A program made the position numbers and the translations under genes. Of a stretch of 8,308 bases of DNA, positions 1 through 7,575 are shown piece by piece. Position 1 is the stretch's first letter. Each line of letters starts with the position of its first letter. Below the pieces are notes generated by a model. The model saw only the letters and a program-made list of their open reading frames with translations. It was not told the DNA's origin and searched no databases. Origin of the DNA: an uncultured Bacteriovorax sp. (lineage in GTDB: Bacteria > Bdellovibrionota > Bacteriovoracia > Bacteriovoracales > Bacteriovoracaceae); NCBI GenBank assembly GCA_946481315.1, contig CAMLMH010000024.1, positions 1-8,308 of the forward strand, given 5' to 3'.

Positions 1-330
1 GGCTTTTTGTGGTATAACTCGTATCCGGCTCAAATTTTCATGGGCGATGTTGGTTCACTGTCTTTAGGTGGAACACTGGGTACGATTGCGGTGCTCGCGA
101 AATCAGAATTTCTGTTCGTGCTCATCGGGGGGATTTTCGTTGTTGAAGCTCTCTCGGTTATCATACAGGTAGCGTCTTTCAAAACCCGCGGTGTTCGCGT
201 CTTTAAAATGGCTCCGATCCATCATCACTTTGAAAAACTTGGCTGGCCGGAAACGAAAGTAACTGTTCGTTTTTGGATCATTAGTTTGTGCCTGGCAATC
301 CTCGCACTCTCTACTCTGAAGACAAGATAA
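1..330 (+). CDS. mraY: Phospho-N-acetylmuramoyl-pentapeptide-transferase MraY, C-terminal part
   Basis: This is the last 109 residues of MraY, the integral membrane enzyme that transfers phospho-MurNAc-pentapeptide from UDP to undecaprenyl phosphate and so makes lipid I. The frame is open from base 1, so the gene starts outside the window; it ends at TAA 328-330. Visible family signatures are [17 protein letters not shown] (visible residues 8-24), which holds the conserved active-site Asp (D16), and MAPIHHHFE (70-78), the conserved histidine motif of the cytoplasmic loop. After these come a Gly-Trp-Pro-Glu segment and the final membrane span with RFWIISL. Everything expected of the MraY C-terminus is present and ordinary. 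murD follows after 15 nt, which fits one transcript. The identification is secure; only the N-terminal part is unseen. Confidence 0.97.
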   Translation, partial: GFLWYNSYPAQIFMGDVGSLSLGGTLGTIAVLAKSEFLFVLIGGIFVVEALSVIIQVASFKTRGVRVFKMAPIHHHFEKLGWPETKVTVRFWIISLCLAILALSTLKTR

Positions 331-345
331 AAAAAGGATGACTGC

Positions 346-1734
346 ATGGAAATGGAAAGATTTAGAGGGAAAAAAGTTTTAATCGTTGGAATTGGCAAGA
401 CCGGTTTTTCACTGATTAACTTTTTTAACAAGCTTGAATGTGAAATCAGAGTAACCGACATCAAGCCTATCTTCGATCTTAACAAATCCGTAAAGAAACT
501 TAAAAAAATTGAACCACCTCTGGAAATGACCTTCGGTGAACACAAAGACGAAGACTTTCTGGACGCAGACGTTGTTGTTTATTCAGCAGCAGTTAATCCG
601 CAACTTCCTCAGCTGGAACTAGCACGTAAAAACGGCAAGGAAGTGTATTCAGACTTCGCCCTGGCTTATCATCTTTGTAAAAAACCAATTGTTGCTGTTT
701 GCGGATCCTTTGGACGAACGACTATTGCCGCGATGATTGGATTTACTCTAAAAGTTGACGGTAAAAATGTGTTCGTAGGCGGAACAAGTGAAATGCCTTT
801 CATTGAATACTGTCTGCTTCCGAACATGAATGAAATTGACTACGTGGTGGTAGAAGTATCAGCAGTGCAAATGAAATCCCTGCAGGACTTCCATCCAAAA
901 TTAGTTGTTTTCCCGAATATCGGTGAAAACTTCTCTAAAGCTAACTTTGCCTCTGTTTCTGAATACATTGAAACAAAACTCTCTATCATCAAGAAACTTT
1001 CTCCGGATGATATTCTGGTTGCCAACTACGATACTCTGGCAAACAACAATCAGATCAGAAATGCTAATTGCCAGGTTTTCTGGTATTCCCGCCGTTCATT
1101 CGTGACTTTGGGAGTGATGAACGAGATTCAGGGTACGCATTTCCATGACAGAAGAATCCATTCTAACATTAACTACCACTCAGAATTCAAAGTCATGAAG
1201 ATGAGAATAGTGGGTCAGATTAATCGCGAAAATCTTATGGCAGCTGTTACTGCCTGTAAGGCGCTGGACGTCTCTGATGAAGCCATCCAGACTTGCATTG
1301 AAAAATTCCCGGGCATTCCAAATCGCCTGGAATTCGTCATGGAGAAAAACGGCGTTTGTTTCTACAATGATTCAAAAGCTGAAACAATGCCGGAAATGCT
1401 CAATTCACTTAAGTCTTTCAAGGAGCCGGTTATTCTGATTGCCGGTGGAAAAGATAACGAAGATCTTAACTTTGATCCATTCGCCAAGGACATGATCGGC
1501 AATGCCCGCGTTTTAGTCCTGGTGGGTGAATGTAAAGAGCGCTTAAACCGCGCATTGGGCGATCACAATCAAACCTACATCGTAGGATCTTTTGAAGAGT
1601 CAGTTCTTTTTGCTTACCAAAAATCACGCACCGGAGATGTAATCCTTCTGTCTCCAGGAAACCCGGCTTCGGATTTCTTCCGTGACTATGAAGAGCGTGG
1701 AAACTACTTCAAGAAACTGGTTTACCAACTCTAA
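346..1734 (+). CDS. murD: UDP-N-acetylmuramoylalanine-D-glutamate ligase (MurD family), with altered active-site motifs
   Basis: MurD adds D-glutamate to UDP-MurNAc-L-Ala using ATP in the cytoplasm. The 462 residues match a full-length MurD. An N-terminal Rossmann-like UDP-binding part has VLIVGIGKTG (11-20) and YSAAVN (79-84). A central ATP-grasping domain and a C-terminal domain with NDSKAE (341-346), AGGKD (366-370) and a YEERGNYF end (448-455) follow. The start is ATG 346, with AAGGA at 334-338, 7 nt upstream. Several catalytic positions differ from the family. The P-loop reads CGSFGRTT (119-126), with Arg124 where GxxGKT/S has Lys. The NxxxDHxD metal motif reads NIGENFSK (191-198). The GxHN motif reads GQIN (290-293). 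The equivalents of the carbamylated Lys (K211) and metal-binding Glu (E170) seem to be kept. The frame is intact, so this is not a decaying gene. Family and position are clear, but whether it is a working D-Glu ligase is open. Confidence 0.88.
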   Translation: MEMERFRGKKVLIVGIGKTGFSLINFFNKLECEIRVTDIKPIFDLNKSVKKLKKIEPPLEMTFGEHKDEDFLDADVVVYSAAVNPQLPQLELARKNGKEVYSDFALAYHLCKKPIVAVCGSFGRTTIAAMIGFTLKVDGKNVFVGGTSEMPFIEYCLLPNMNEIDYVVVEVSAVQMKSLQDFHPKLVVFPNIGENFSKANFASVSEYIETKLSIIKKLSPDDILVANYDTLANNNQIRNANCQVFWYSRRSFVTLGVMNEIQGTHFHDRRIHSNINYHSEFKVMKMRIVGQINRENLMAAVTACKALDVSDEAIQTCIEKFPGIPNRLEFVMEKNGVCFYNDSKAETMPEMLNSLKSFKEPVILIAGGKDNEDLNFDPFAKDMIGNARVLVLVGECKERLNRALGDHNQTYIVGSFEESVLFAYQKSRTGDVILLSPGNPASDFFRDYEERGNYFKKLVYQL

Positions 1735-1786
1735 TACACGACTAAATTATTCGTCTTAACGCTTGATGAAAAAAGTCTCCCGACTT

Positions 1787-1795
1787 TGCTAAAAT
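1787..1795 (+). promoter_or_regulatory. Possible extended -10 promoter before ftsW
   Basis: TGCTAAAAT at 1787-1795 has the extended -10 form (TGn plus TAAAAT). A -35 box at normal distance is not evident; TTGATG at 1763-1768 is 21 nt away. If active it would start transcription about ten nt before ATG 1813. This would suit the larger gap between murD and ftsW, but AT-rich sequence produces such matches by chance. Confidence 0.2.
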
Positions 1796-1812
1796 TTGAT
1801 ATCCTATTGGAT

Positions 1813-2997
1813 ATGAATGAACAGCTTCACGACGTCGATCGATTAATAAAATTATTTCTATCAACATTGGCGATTATCATTACCATTGGGTTAATCATGG
1901 TGTGGTCTTCGAGTTATATTCTCGCCAGCGAACATTTCGGCAGCTCTCTTCATTATATAACCCGGCAATTAGTTTATCTGTTTCTTGCCATCAGCGTGGC
2001 CTTTGTTGTTTCTAAAACTAAGTACACTTTCTGGATTAAATACGGCTACATCGTAAACATTGTCGCTTCATTGATTGTGGCATTGACTATTGTTAAAGGA
2101 ATCGGAAACTCTGCTAAAGGAGCTAGCCGCTGGTTATCCATTGGCGGTCTTAGTCTTCAGCCAGGTGAGATCGTTAAATTCACTGTTATTCTTTCCGCAC
2201 TTTCTTTTTTTGAGAACTGGAACAAGATGGATTTAAAAGAGCGCTTAAAACATGGCGGGACTTTATTTTTACCATTGGCCTTACTAATCAAGCAGCCTGA
2301 CTTCGGGACATTCTTTATTTGTTTTGTGGTCATTTCTTTTGTTTGTTTTATGAGTTCTTTTCCGCGTAAATATTTCTATATGACATTAATGGGCGGAGGA
2401 ATTGCTGGCGTTTTCGTGCTCTTTTCTCAGGCTTACCGGGTTAAGCGTATGCTTACCTATCTAGACCCGTGGAAAAATCCTCAAGGCTCAGGCTTTCAGA
2501 TTATCCAGTCTTACATGGCCTTTGCAAACGGTTCACTAATGGGTCAAGGATTGGGTAACAGTAACGAGAAGCTTTTTTATCTTCCTGAAGCACATAACGA
2601 CTTTATTTTTTCCGTTATCGGAGAGGAGTTAGGCTTCATTGGTGTCTTTTTTCTGGTGATTTTGTTCGTCGCTTTTATATATTTTGGCTTCAAGCTGGCA
2701 CTGCAAATCAAAGATAGAATCGGAATCATTCTGGGATCTTCAATCGTTTTTGTGCTCGGCTTACAGGCACTTTTGAATATGGGCGTCGTATTAGGCTTAT
2801 TGCCGACCAAGGGTTTAAATTTACCATTCATCAGCTATGGTGGCTCATCTTTAATTTGCAACTTTTTTGGTATCGGAATTCTCCTTTCCGTAGTAAAGGG
2901 TTATCGGGATTCTCTCCTCACCGGAGAAGTTCCGCGTGCGCGTCGTCAGCCTTCCCGTGAGGTTAACACCGGCGGAGACGAAGAAGTTTACGTCTAA
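1813..2997 (+). CDS. ftsW: Septal peptidoglycan glycosyltransferase FtsW (SEDS family)
   Basis: FtsW is the SEDS-family polymerase that joins lipid II into glycan strands at the division site, working with a class B PBP (FtsI). The 394-residue protein has about ten hydrophobic spans and the full set of SEDS signatures: KGASRWL (102-108), QPGE (116-119, usually QPSE), QPDFGT (161-166), GLGNS followed by LPEAHNDF (246-264) in the large periplasmic loop with the conserved Asp263 thought to be catalytic, then GLLPTKG (328-334) and ISYGGSS (340-346). The hydrophilic C-tail (about 361-394) is rich in Arg and ends EEVYV. I chose ATG 1813 because it gives the usual short cytoplasmic N-terminus. An in-frame TTG at 1786 would add nine residues, and neither start has a clear Shine-Dalgarno. 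The gap to murD is 78 nt. The gene after it is murC, where murG is often found. Confidence 0.93.
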   Translation: MNEQLHDVDRLIKLFLSTLAIIITIGLIMVWSSSYILASEHFGSSLHYITRQLVYLFLAISVAFVVSKTKYTFWIKYGYIVNIVASLIVALTIVKGIGNSAKGASRWLSIGGLSLQPGEIVKFTVILSALSFFENWNKMDLKERLKHGGTLFLPLALLIKQPDFGTFFICFVVISFVCFMSSFPRKYFYMTLMGGGIAGVFVLFSQAYRVKRMLTYLDPWKNPQGSGFQIIQSYMAFANGSLMGQGLGNSNEKLFYLPEAHNDFIFSVIGEELGFIGVFFLVILFVAFIYFGFKLALQIKDRIGIILGSSIVFVLGLQALLNMGVVLGLLPTKGLNLPFISYGGSSLICNFFGIGILLSVVKGYRDSLLTGEVPRARRQPSREVNTGGDEEVYV

Positions 2998-3027
2998 TCC
3001 TTTTGCAATTCTACCAAGGAGTCATCA

Positions 3028-4416
3028 GTGTTCAGAACGCATTCAGCTTTAAAGCAAAATTTCGTTAAAATTCATTTCGTTGGAATTGGTGGAATCGGGA
3101 TGAGCGGTATCGCAGAAGTTTTGCTCTCGCTTGGATATAAAGTCTCCGGCTCTGATGCAGCGGAATCAGCAAACGTTAAAAAATTAAGAGATTTAGGAGC
3201 CGAAGTTCATATCGGCCATAGCGCCGACAATTTAAATGGTGTCACTGTGTTGGTTTACAGTTCTGCGGTAAATGAGAAAAATCCGGAAGTCTCTCGCGCC
3301 ATAGCTGAAGGTATTCCGGTCATCAGACGAGCTGAAATGCTCGCAGAACTTATGCGTTTGAAGTACGGATTAGCTGTTGCCGGAACCCACGGTAAAACAA
3401 CGACAACTTCTTTTCTGGCTACCATTCTTCAGGAGTGTGAACTAGATCCGACTTATATCATTGGTGGTATTGTTAAAAATTTAAAAGGTCATGCTAAAGT
3501 TGGTAAAAGTGATTACCTGGTGGCTGAAGCTGATGAATCAGACGGATCATTCCTGCTTTTAACTCCCGTCATGTCAGTTATTACGAATATCGACAACGAT
3601 CATATGGATCACTATGGAACGGAAGCAAATCTTTTTAATGCTTTCGTAGAATTCGCCAACAAAATCCCATTTTACGGCGTAGTTGCACTTAACGCTCATG
3701 ATGAAAAGCTGATGGAGCTTAAAACACACATGAAACGTCCGGTAGTGACTTTTGGAATTGATATATTAGCTGATTTTGAAGCCCGCAATCTGCAAATGGG
3801 TCACTTTGATACAACCTTTGATCTTTATTACAAAGGCGAAATGCAAACGACTTTTAAAATCAATCTGCCTGGCCGTCACAATATTCTGAACTGTCTAGGA
3901 GCAACTGCCATTGCTTATCATATGGGCTTAACTTTCGATCGTATCGCTAAAGCGGTCTCAGCTTTAGAAGGCGTCGGACGCAGGTTTCAGTTACTGCTTA
4001 AGGAAAAGACATTCGAAGTTGTTGATGATTACGGACATCACCCGACTGAAATTGCTTCTACTCTACGAATTGTAAAAGAAACGCGAGCAGATTATAAAAA
4101 GATTGTTATCTTCGAACCGCATCGCTATACCCGCACACGCGACTGCTGGAACCAGTTCCTGCATTGTTTTAACGATGCAGACGAACTTTATCTTCTGCCA
4201 ATCTATGCAGCCAGCGAAACTGAAATTGATGGCATTAGTACTGACCGCCTGATTGAAGACATCAATCAGCTTCACCCTAATTTTGCCAAAAAGGTAGCCA
4301 GCATCAATGATCTTATTCCTCTCATCGAAGCACAAAAAGCAGACAAAACGATTGTCGTCACACTTGGAGCGGGCTCAATCGGCAAGACGGTAAGGAAATG
4401 GGCGGGCGTTGAGTAG
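3028..4416 (+). CDS. murC: UDP-N-acetylmuramate-L-alanine ligase
   Basis: MurC attaches L-alanine to UDP-MurNAc with ATP, the first amino-acid addition of the stem peptide. The 462 residues are the usual length and every family motif is intact. These are HFVGIGGIGMSGIAE (16-30) for UDP binding, the P-loop GTHGKTTTTS (119-128, Lys123), EADESDGSF (168-175), NIDNDHMDHYG (187-197) with the metal-binding His, PGRHNILN (281-288), GVGRRFQ (315-321), DDYGHHPTEI (333-342), EPHRYTRTRD (363-372) and LGAGSIGK (446-453). The start is GTG 3028, with AAGGAG at 3016-3021, six nt upstream, the best ribosome binding site in the window. It follows ftsW by 30 nt and precedes murB by 46 nt, so co-transcription is likely. 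It is a useful internal control for the oddities in the neighbouring MurD. Confidence 0.97.
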   Translation: MFRTHSALKQNFVKIHFVGIGGIGMSGIAEVLLSLGYKVSGSDAAESANVKKLRDLGAEVHIGHSADNLNGVTVLVYSSAVNEKNPEVSRAIAEGIPVIRRAEMLAELMRLKYGLAVAGTHGKTTTTSFLATILQECELDPTYIIGGIVKNLKGHAKVGKSDYLVAEADESDGSFLLLTPVMSVITNIDNDHMDHYGTEANLFNAFVEFANKIPFYGVVALNAHDEKLMELKTHMKRPVVTFGIDILADFEARNLQMGHFDTTFDLYYKGEMQTTFKINLPGRHNILNCLGATAIAYHMGLTFDRIAKAVSALEGVGRRFQLLLKEKTFEVVDDYGHHPTEIASTLRIVKETRADYKKIVIFEPHRYTRTRDCWNQFLHCFNDADELYLLPIYAASETEIDGISTDRLIEDINQLHPNFAKKVASINDLIPLIEAQKADKTIVVTLGAGSIGKTVRKWAGVE

Positions 4417-4462
4417 ACATCTACTGATACTTCCAATCGGTGAGCCTTAAATGAGGGATTCA

Positions 4463-5365
4463 ATGTTACTAAAATCAGAACTCAATTTTTCCGGAATCAC
4501 TTTTGAAGAGAATAAAGATCTAAAAAAATATTCTACCATGCGGTTGAATGCTACAGGTGATTTGATCACTGTGCATACGATAGAAGCATTAAAAAAAACA
4601 TTAAAATTACTCTCGAAAAACAAAATCGACTATAGGATCTTGGGCTGGGGCGCGAACGTATTACTACCAGAGCGCTCAGAAGTTCCTTATATCCAGTTAG
4701 ATTTTGAGTGCGATAAAACAATTTTTGAAACACCTAAGGATGAATACGTTCTTCCAGCCTCTGTATCTCTGGCCACTCTTACCAGTCATGCCAACAAGTT
4801 TGGTCTAAAGGGGTGGGAAGTCTTCACTGGAATTCCGGCCAGTTTGGGGGGCGCGATTTTTATGAATGCCGGTACCAATCTCGGCGAAATCGGCTCGCTG
4901 GTGACGGAAGTAAAACTAGTCACAGCTGACGGGGAAGAAAAAATTGTAAAGATAGACGATAAGTCATTTTCCTACCGTCACAATAACTTTGTAGCGAAAG
5001 GTGATGTGATTGTCGAAGCTCGTTTAAAACATTTCGGACAGGATCCGGCTATCTCCAAAAAAATCAAAGAGTATCTCGACATGCGAACTCGCACTCAGCC
5101 TCTGAAAGAATGGACATGCGGATGCATTTTTAAAAATTATCAGGACACAACCCGCGAGATAACCTGTCGTGCCGGTCAGTTCATTGATATGGCCGGTCTA
5201 AAGGGGCTCTCTTATAAAAATCTACAAGTCAGCCCGAAGCATGCCAATTTCATGGAAAACAAAGGCGATAGTACTTACGACGATGTAATGACCTTAATTG
5301 GAATTCTCCAAAAAGAAATGCAGCTTCAATATGGTGTTCGCTTCTCGCCTGAAGTAGAATTCTAA
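4463..5365 (+). CDS. murB: UDP-N-acetylenolpyruvoylglucosamine reductase
   Basis: MurB is the FAD enzyme that reduces UDP-GlcNAc-enolpyruvate to UDP-MurNAc with NADPH. The 300-residue protein shows the FAD-binding half with STMRLNATGD (24-33), GWGANVLL (61-68) and GIPASLGGAIFMNAG (123-137). SYR (170-172) holds the catalytic Arg. CGCIFKN (219-225) has Cys221 at the proton-donor position, where Ser is common. AGLKG (254-258) and VSPKHANF (256-263 region) follow, and PEV (296-298) holds the terminal Glu. The short form without the tyrosine loop insert resembles type II MurB. ATG 4463 is preferred because GAGGG at 4453-4457 lies five nt upstream. An in-frame ATG at 4451 would add four residues and has only GGTGAG before it. 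It ends 27 nt before the next gene and is probably in the same transcript. Confidence 0.95.
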   Translation: MLLKSELNFSGITFEENKDLKKYSTMRLNATGDLITVHTIEALKKTLKLLSKNKIDYRILGWGANVLLPERSEVPYIQLDFECDKTIFETPKDEYVLPASVSLATLTSHANKFGLKGWEVFTGIPASLGGAIFMNAGTNLGEIGSLVTEVKLVTADGEEKIVKIDDKSFSYRHNNFVAKGDVIVEARLKHFGQDPAISKKIKEYLDMRTRTQPLKEWTCGCIFKNYQDTTREITCRAGQFIDMAGLKGLSYKNLQVSPKHANFMENKGDSTYDDVMTLIGILQKEMQLQYGVRFSPEVEF

Positions 5366-5392
5366 CGAGAATTCATATTCAGGCAGGTCACA

Positions 5393-7456
5393 ATGAAATT
5401 TAAATCCCTCAGCACTTTGCTGGCCATCTGCTGTGCTTTTTCCGCTTTGGCCGGAGAGTTCGATAATCATTCCCCGACGAAATGGACAAAGGAAAAGATT
5501 CAAAACCTGAAAGTGCATTTGCCAGAGTGGGGCCAGGATTCAACTAAGTTCAAACCGATTATTGTTCAGGATGGGCACACGCGAGTCATTCTGACAGTAA
5601 CTCATGAGGGTTTGAAGCTCGTTGATCTTGATACCGAAAAGACATTATGGAAAATAAATGTACCGGTTATCACTTTTGCCCATCCAGTCTATTCCGCCCG
5701 CAAAAAAATGTTCTATTTTTTGACCCGTACTCACCATGAGGAAAATAAACAGAACATTTTCCAGTTATTCGCCATAAACCGAAGTGGTGAAATCAAAGAC
5801 CGCAAAGAATTTGATCTGATGAAAATTTATGAAAAGTTAGGAGTAAAGCTGGATCTTTCCGATATGGCCCAGGTTTACTGTAAAACCTCTTTAGGTCTTA
5901 ATGAAATTAACAAAGATCATTATATTTACTTTGGATGTTCAGTTCCCCGTGATCCGGAAAGAAATTTACCTTACGGTCATCGCAGAGGATTAACCGGATT
6001 ATTCTTAGGCTTTTACATTAAAAAAGAAAATGGATTCTTCGATCAAAAAAAGAATCCACTGGTGTTTAATCCCAGCATCATTACAGAAGACCCATATACG
6101 GGATTCAACAGTGGAATCTTCATGGCGGGGGGAAAAGCTCCGCTCCTGAAAGAAAATCTTATTTTAATTGCTACCGGCAACGGTCCCGCTTTGCCCTTGA
6201 AAGGAAATTTTGGATGTTCGTTAGTTTTACTCGACGGAAAAAACTTTAAGCCTGTAAAAAAATATCCTCATTTCATGACTCAGGATGATCCGGATACTTC
6301 AGAGTGTTTTCATTCTAATACGGATCTTTCCAGTTCAGCCCCGGTTATTGCTGAGTCGGGCCTGATCGGAAGTGCCAAAGATAAGCTGGGTAATGTTTAT
6401 TTTTATAATCCTCTCAAGCTTCCTGCGCAGGCATCAAAGGCCGTCGTAATTGAGCCGAGAAAAACTTTTGGTATCAATGGTATGCCCAGTTATGGAGGAG
6501 GGGCATTTTTTAAATCAAATAATAAGATAATTGCCATTTCACTCATTGGGTCTCGAAGGAATTATCGCAGTTATCTTGCCTATACCACCAGAGAGCATGG
6601 CCGGTATTACACCCAAAAAGGTTATGTTGAAAACAAATGTATAGGGCTAATTAAGAAGAACGGTCAAAAGCAACAACTCCTGGCCAATTATTATTCTGGA
6701 GATGTCATGCGATATTCAATCGTGGCAAACGAAAATCACCGTCACGAGCTGGAAGAACGCAAGTTTGTTTATAATGCTGCCATAAAAAATATAGTTAAAA
6801 CAGCAATCAGCGATTATAAAGTCCCGCTCATACTGCGCCACTATATTGGTTATGGTTTAGAAAAAAACGAAACGGTTCCTCCTGGCTTCAGCCTGCAGCC
6901 TTTGAAGGTGCACCTTTCATTGCGGACTAAATTAAATCCTGCAGTGGAAGAATATCAAAACGAGTTCGGCCAGGTATCCTCTTATAAAGAAACAAAAAAT
7001 CTTTATCCCTTGTTTTCTACGGAAAATTACATCTTGTTAAAAAATACATCTAACAACGAATGTCCTTCATATGATTCGAATAAATATGTGGCGCTTTATG
7101 AATATGAATTAAAAATTAAATCCGATGTTGGGTACGTTTTGATGGCCCACGAGTTTAATTCTGAAAAAGAACTGCTCCCTCGACTGCTGTGGAAAAGTGA
7201 AGGCAAAAGCAAATATGAACCTGCCAGAGCTTCTATACATGTTCTTTTTAGTCAACAATCAGGGCAGCGCTTTGTTGTCTTTAATACCGTCAACATGGAA
7301 AACCAGGAAAGGCATTTGAATATAATCGATGCTTCTTCAGGAGAACTTCTTCGACAAATTGCCTTGCCGGGTTCTCTTCATTTTTCTTCTTTCACGCCAA
7401 CATTGGAGAGCTTGATTCTCACGACGGCGGAGAAAGGACTTATAATGATTAAGTAA
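5393..7456 (+). CDS. Exported PQQ-like beta-propeller protein of unknown function
   Basis: I do not recognise this 687-residue protein as a named family. It starts at ATG 5393 with a weak AGGCAGG site. The N-terminus is a clear Sec signal peptide: MKFK, a hydrophobic core to about residue 17, then an ALA|GEF cleavage site after A20. The two Cys in the core do not form a lipobox, so a soluble periplasmic or secreted form is expected. Segments at about 73-90 (LKLVDLDTEKTLWKI) and 652-670 (LNIIDASSGELLRQI) look like PQQ/WD-like propeller blades. ATGNG (260-264) and IGSAKDKLGNVYFYNP (335-350) recall quinoprotein repeats. The region from about 440 to 620 is not assignable. The mature part has six Cys (163, 182, 275, 305, 416, 557), so disulfides are possible. 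It sits 27 nt after murB and before ftsQ, which suggests an envelope role, though this is only context. No cofactor or catalytic site could be shown. Confidence 0.8.
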   Translation: MKFKSLSTLLAICCAFSALAGEFDNHSPTKWTKEKIQNLKVHLPEWGQDSTKFKPIIVQDGHTRVILTVTHEGLKLVDLDTEKTLWKINVPVITFAHPVYSARKKMFYFLTRTHHEENKQNIFQLFAINRSGEIKDRKEFDLMKIYEKLGVKLDLSDMAQVYCKTSLGLNEINKDHYIYFGCSVPRDPERNLPYGHRRGLTGLFLGFYIKKENGFFDQKKNPLVFNPSIITEDPYTGFNSGIFMAGGKAPLLKENLILIATGNGPALPLKGNFGCSLVLLDGKNFKPVKKYPHFMTQDDPDTSECFHSNTDLSSSAPVIAESGLIGSAKDKLGNVYFYNPLKLPAQASKAVVIEPRKTFGINGMPSYGGGAFFKSNNKIIAISLIGSRRNYRSYLAYTTREHGRYYTQKGYVENKCIGLIKKNGQKQQLLANYYSGDVMRYSIVANENHRHELEERKFVYNAAIKNIVKTAISDYKVPLILRHYIGYGLEKNETVPPGFSLQPLKVHLSLRTKLNPAVEEYQNEFGQVSSYKETKNLYPLFSTENYILLKNTSNNECPSYDSNKYVALYEYELKIKSDVGYVLMAHEFNSEKELLPRLLWKSEGKSKYEPARASIHVLFSQQSGQRFVVFNTVNMENQERHLNIIDASSGELLRQIALPGSLHFSSFTPTLESLILTTAEKGLIMIK

Positions 7457-7478
7457 TTGTTGACCATTTTGCTCGTGT

Positions 7479-7484
7479 TACTAT
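7479..7484 (+). promoter_or_regulatory. Possible extended -10 promoter in the murB-side of the ftsQ leader
   Basis: TGTTACTAT at 7476-7484 fits an extended -10 (TGn followed by TACTAT). TTGACC at 7460-7465 resembles a -35 box, but its spacer of 13 nt is too short to pair with it. If used, it would transcribe ftsQ with a leader of roughly 80 nt. It is weak, and I could not test it against background. Confidence 0.2.
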
Positions 7485-7510
7485 TTAAAACATCTTGATC
7501 GCGGCGTCAC

Positions 7511-7540
7511 TTGTCGAGCTGAATAATTTATAGATATAAT
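7511..7540 (+). promoter_or_regulatory. Probable sigma70-type promoter for the ftsQ-like gene
   Basis: TTGTCG at 7511-7516 (four of six matches to TTGACA) is followed, after an 18-nt spacer, by a perfect TATAAT at 7535-7540. Transcription would begin near A7547, about 29 nt before the GTG start of the ftsQ-like gene. It lies in the only sizeable gap of the window, directly upstream of the division gene, as ftsQA promoters do in several bacteria. It would let ftsQ and whatever follows be expressed apart from the mur genes. The call rests on consensus match and position only. Confidence 0.55.
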
Positions 7541-7575
7541 GAGGCCACAAGGAATGAATTCAATCAGGGAAGATC

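Noticed and set aside
4063..4463. Open frames on the minus strand over murC and the murC-murB junction
   Set aside because: They lie opposite a fully canonical MurC with all motifs, show no recognisable product, and have no sign of their own ribosome binding or promoter; shadows of the real gene.
5083..5160. MurB has Cys221 where the catalytic Ser of E. coli MurB lies
   Set aside because: Cys at this proton-donor position is a known natural variant in many MurB proteins, so it is not unusual by itself.
5357..5374. Two GAATTC palindromes around the murB stop, able to form a six-base stem
   Set aside because: The stem is short and AT-rich, has no U-tract, and each half is a self-palindrome, so it is not a convincing terminator.
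7457..7510. Possible terminator after the exported protein
   Set aside because: I looked for an inverted repeat followed by a T-run and found none, so read-through into ftsQ remains possible.
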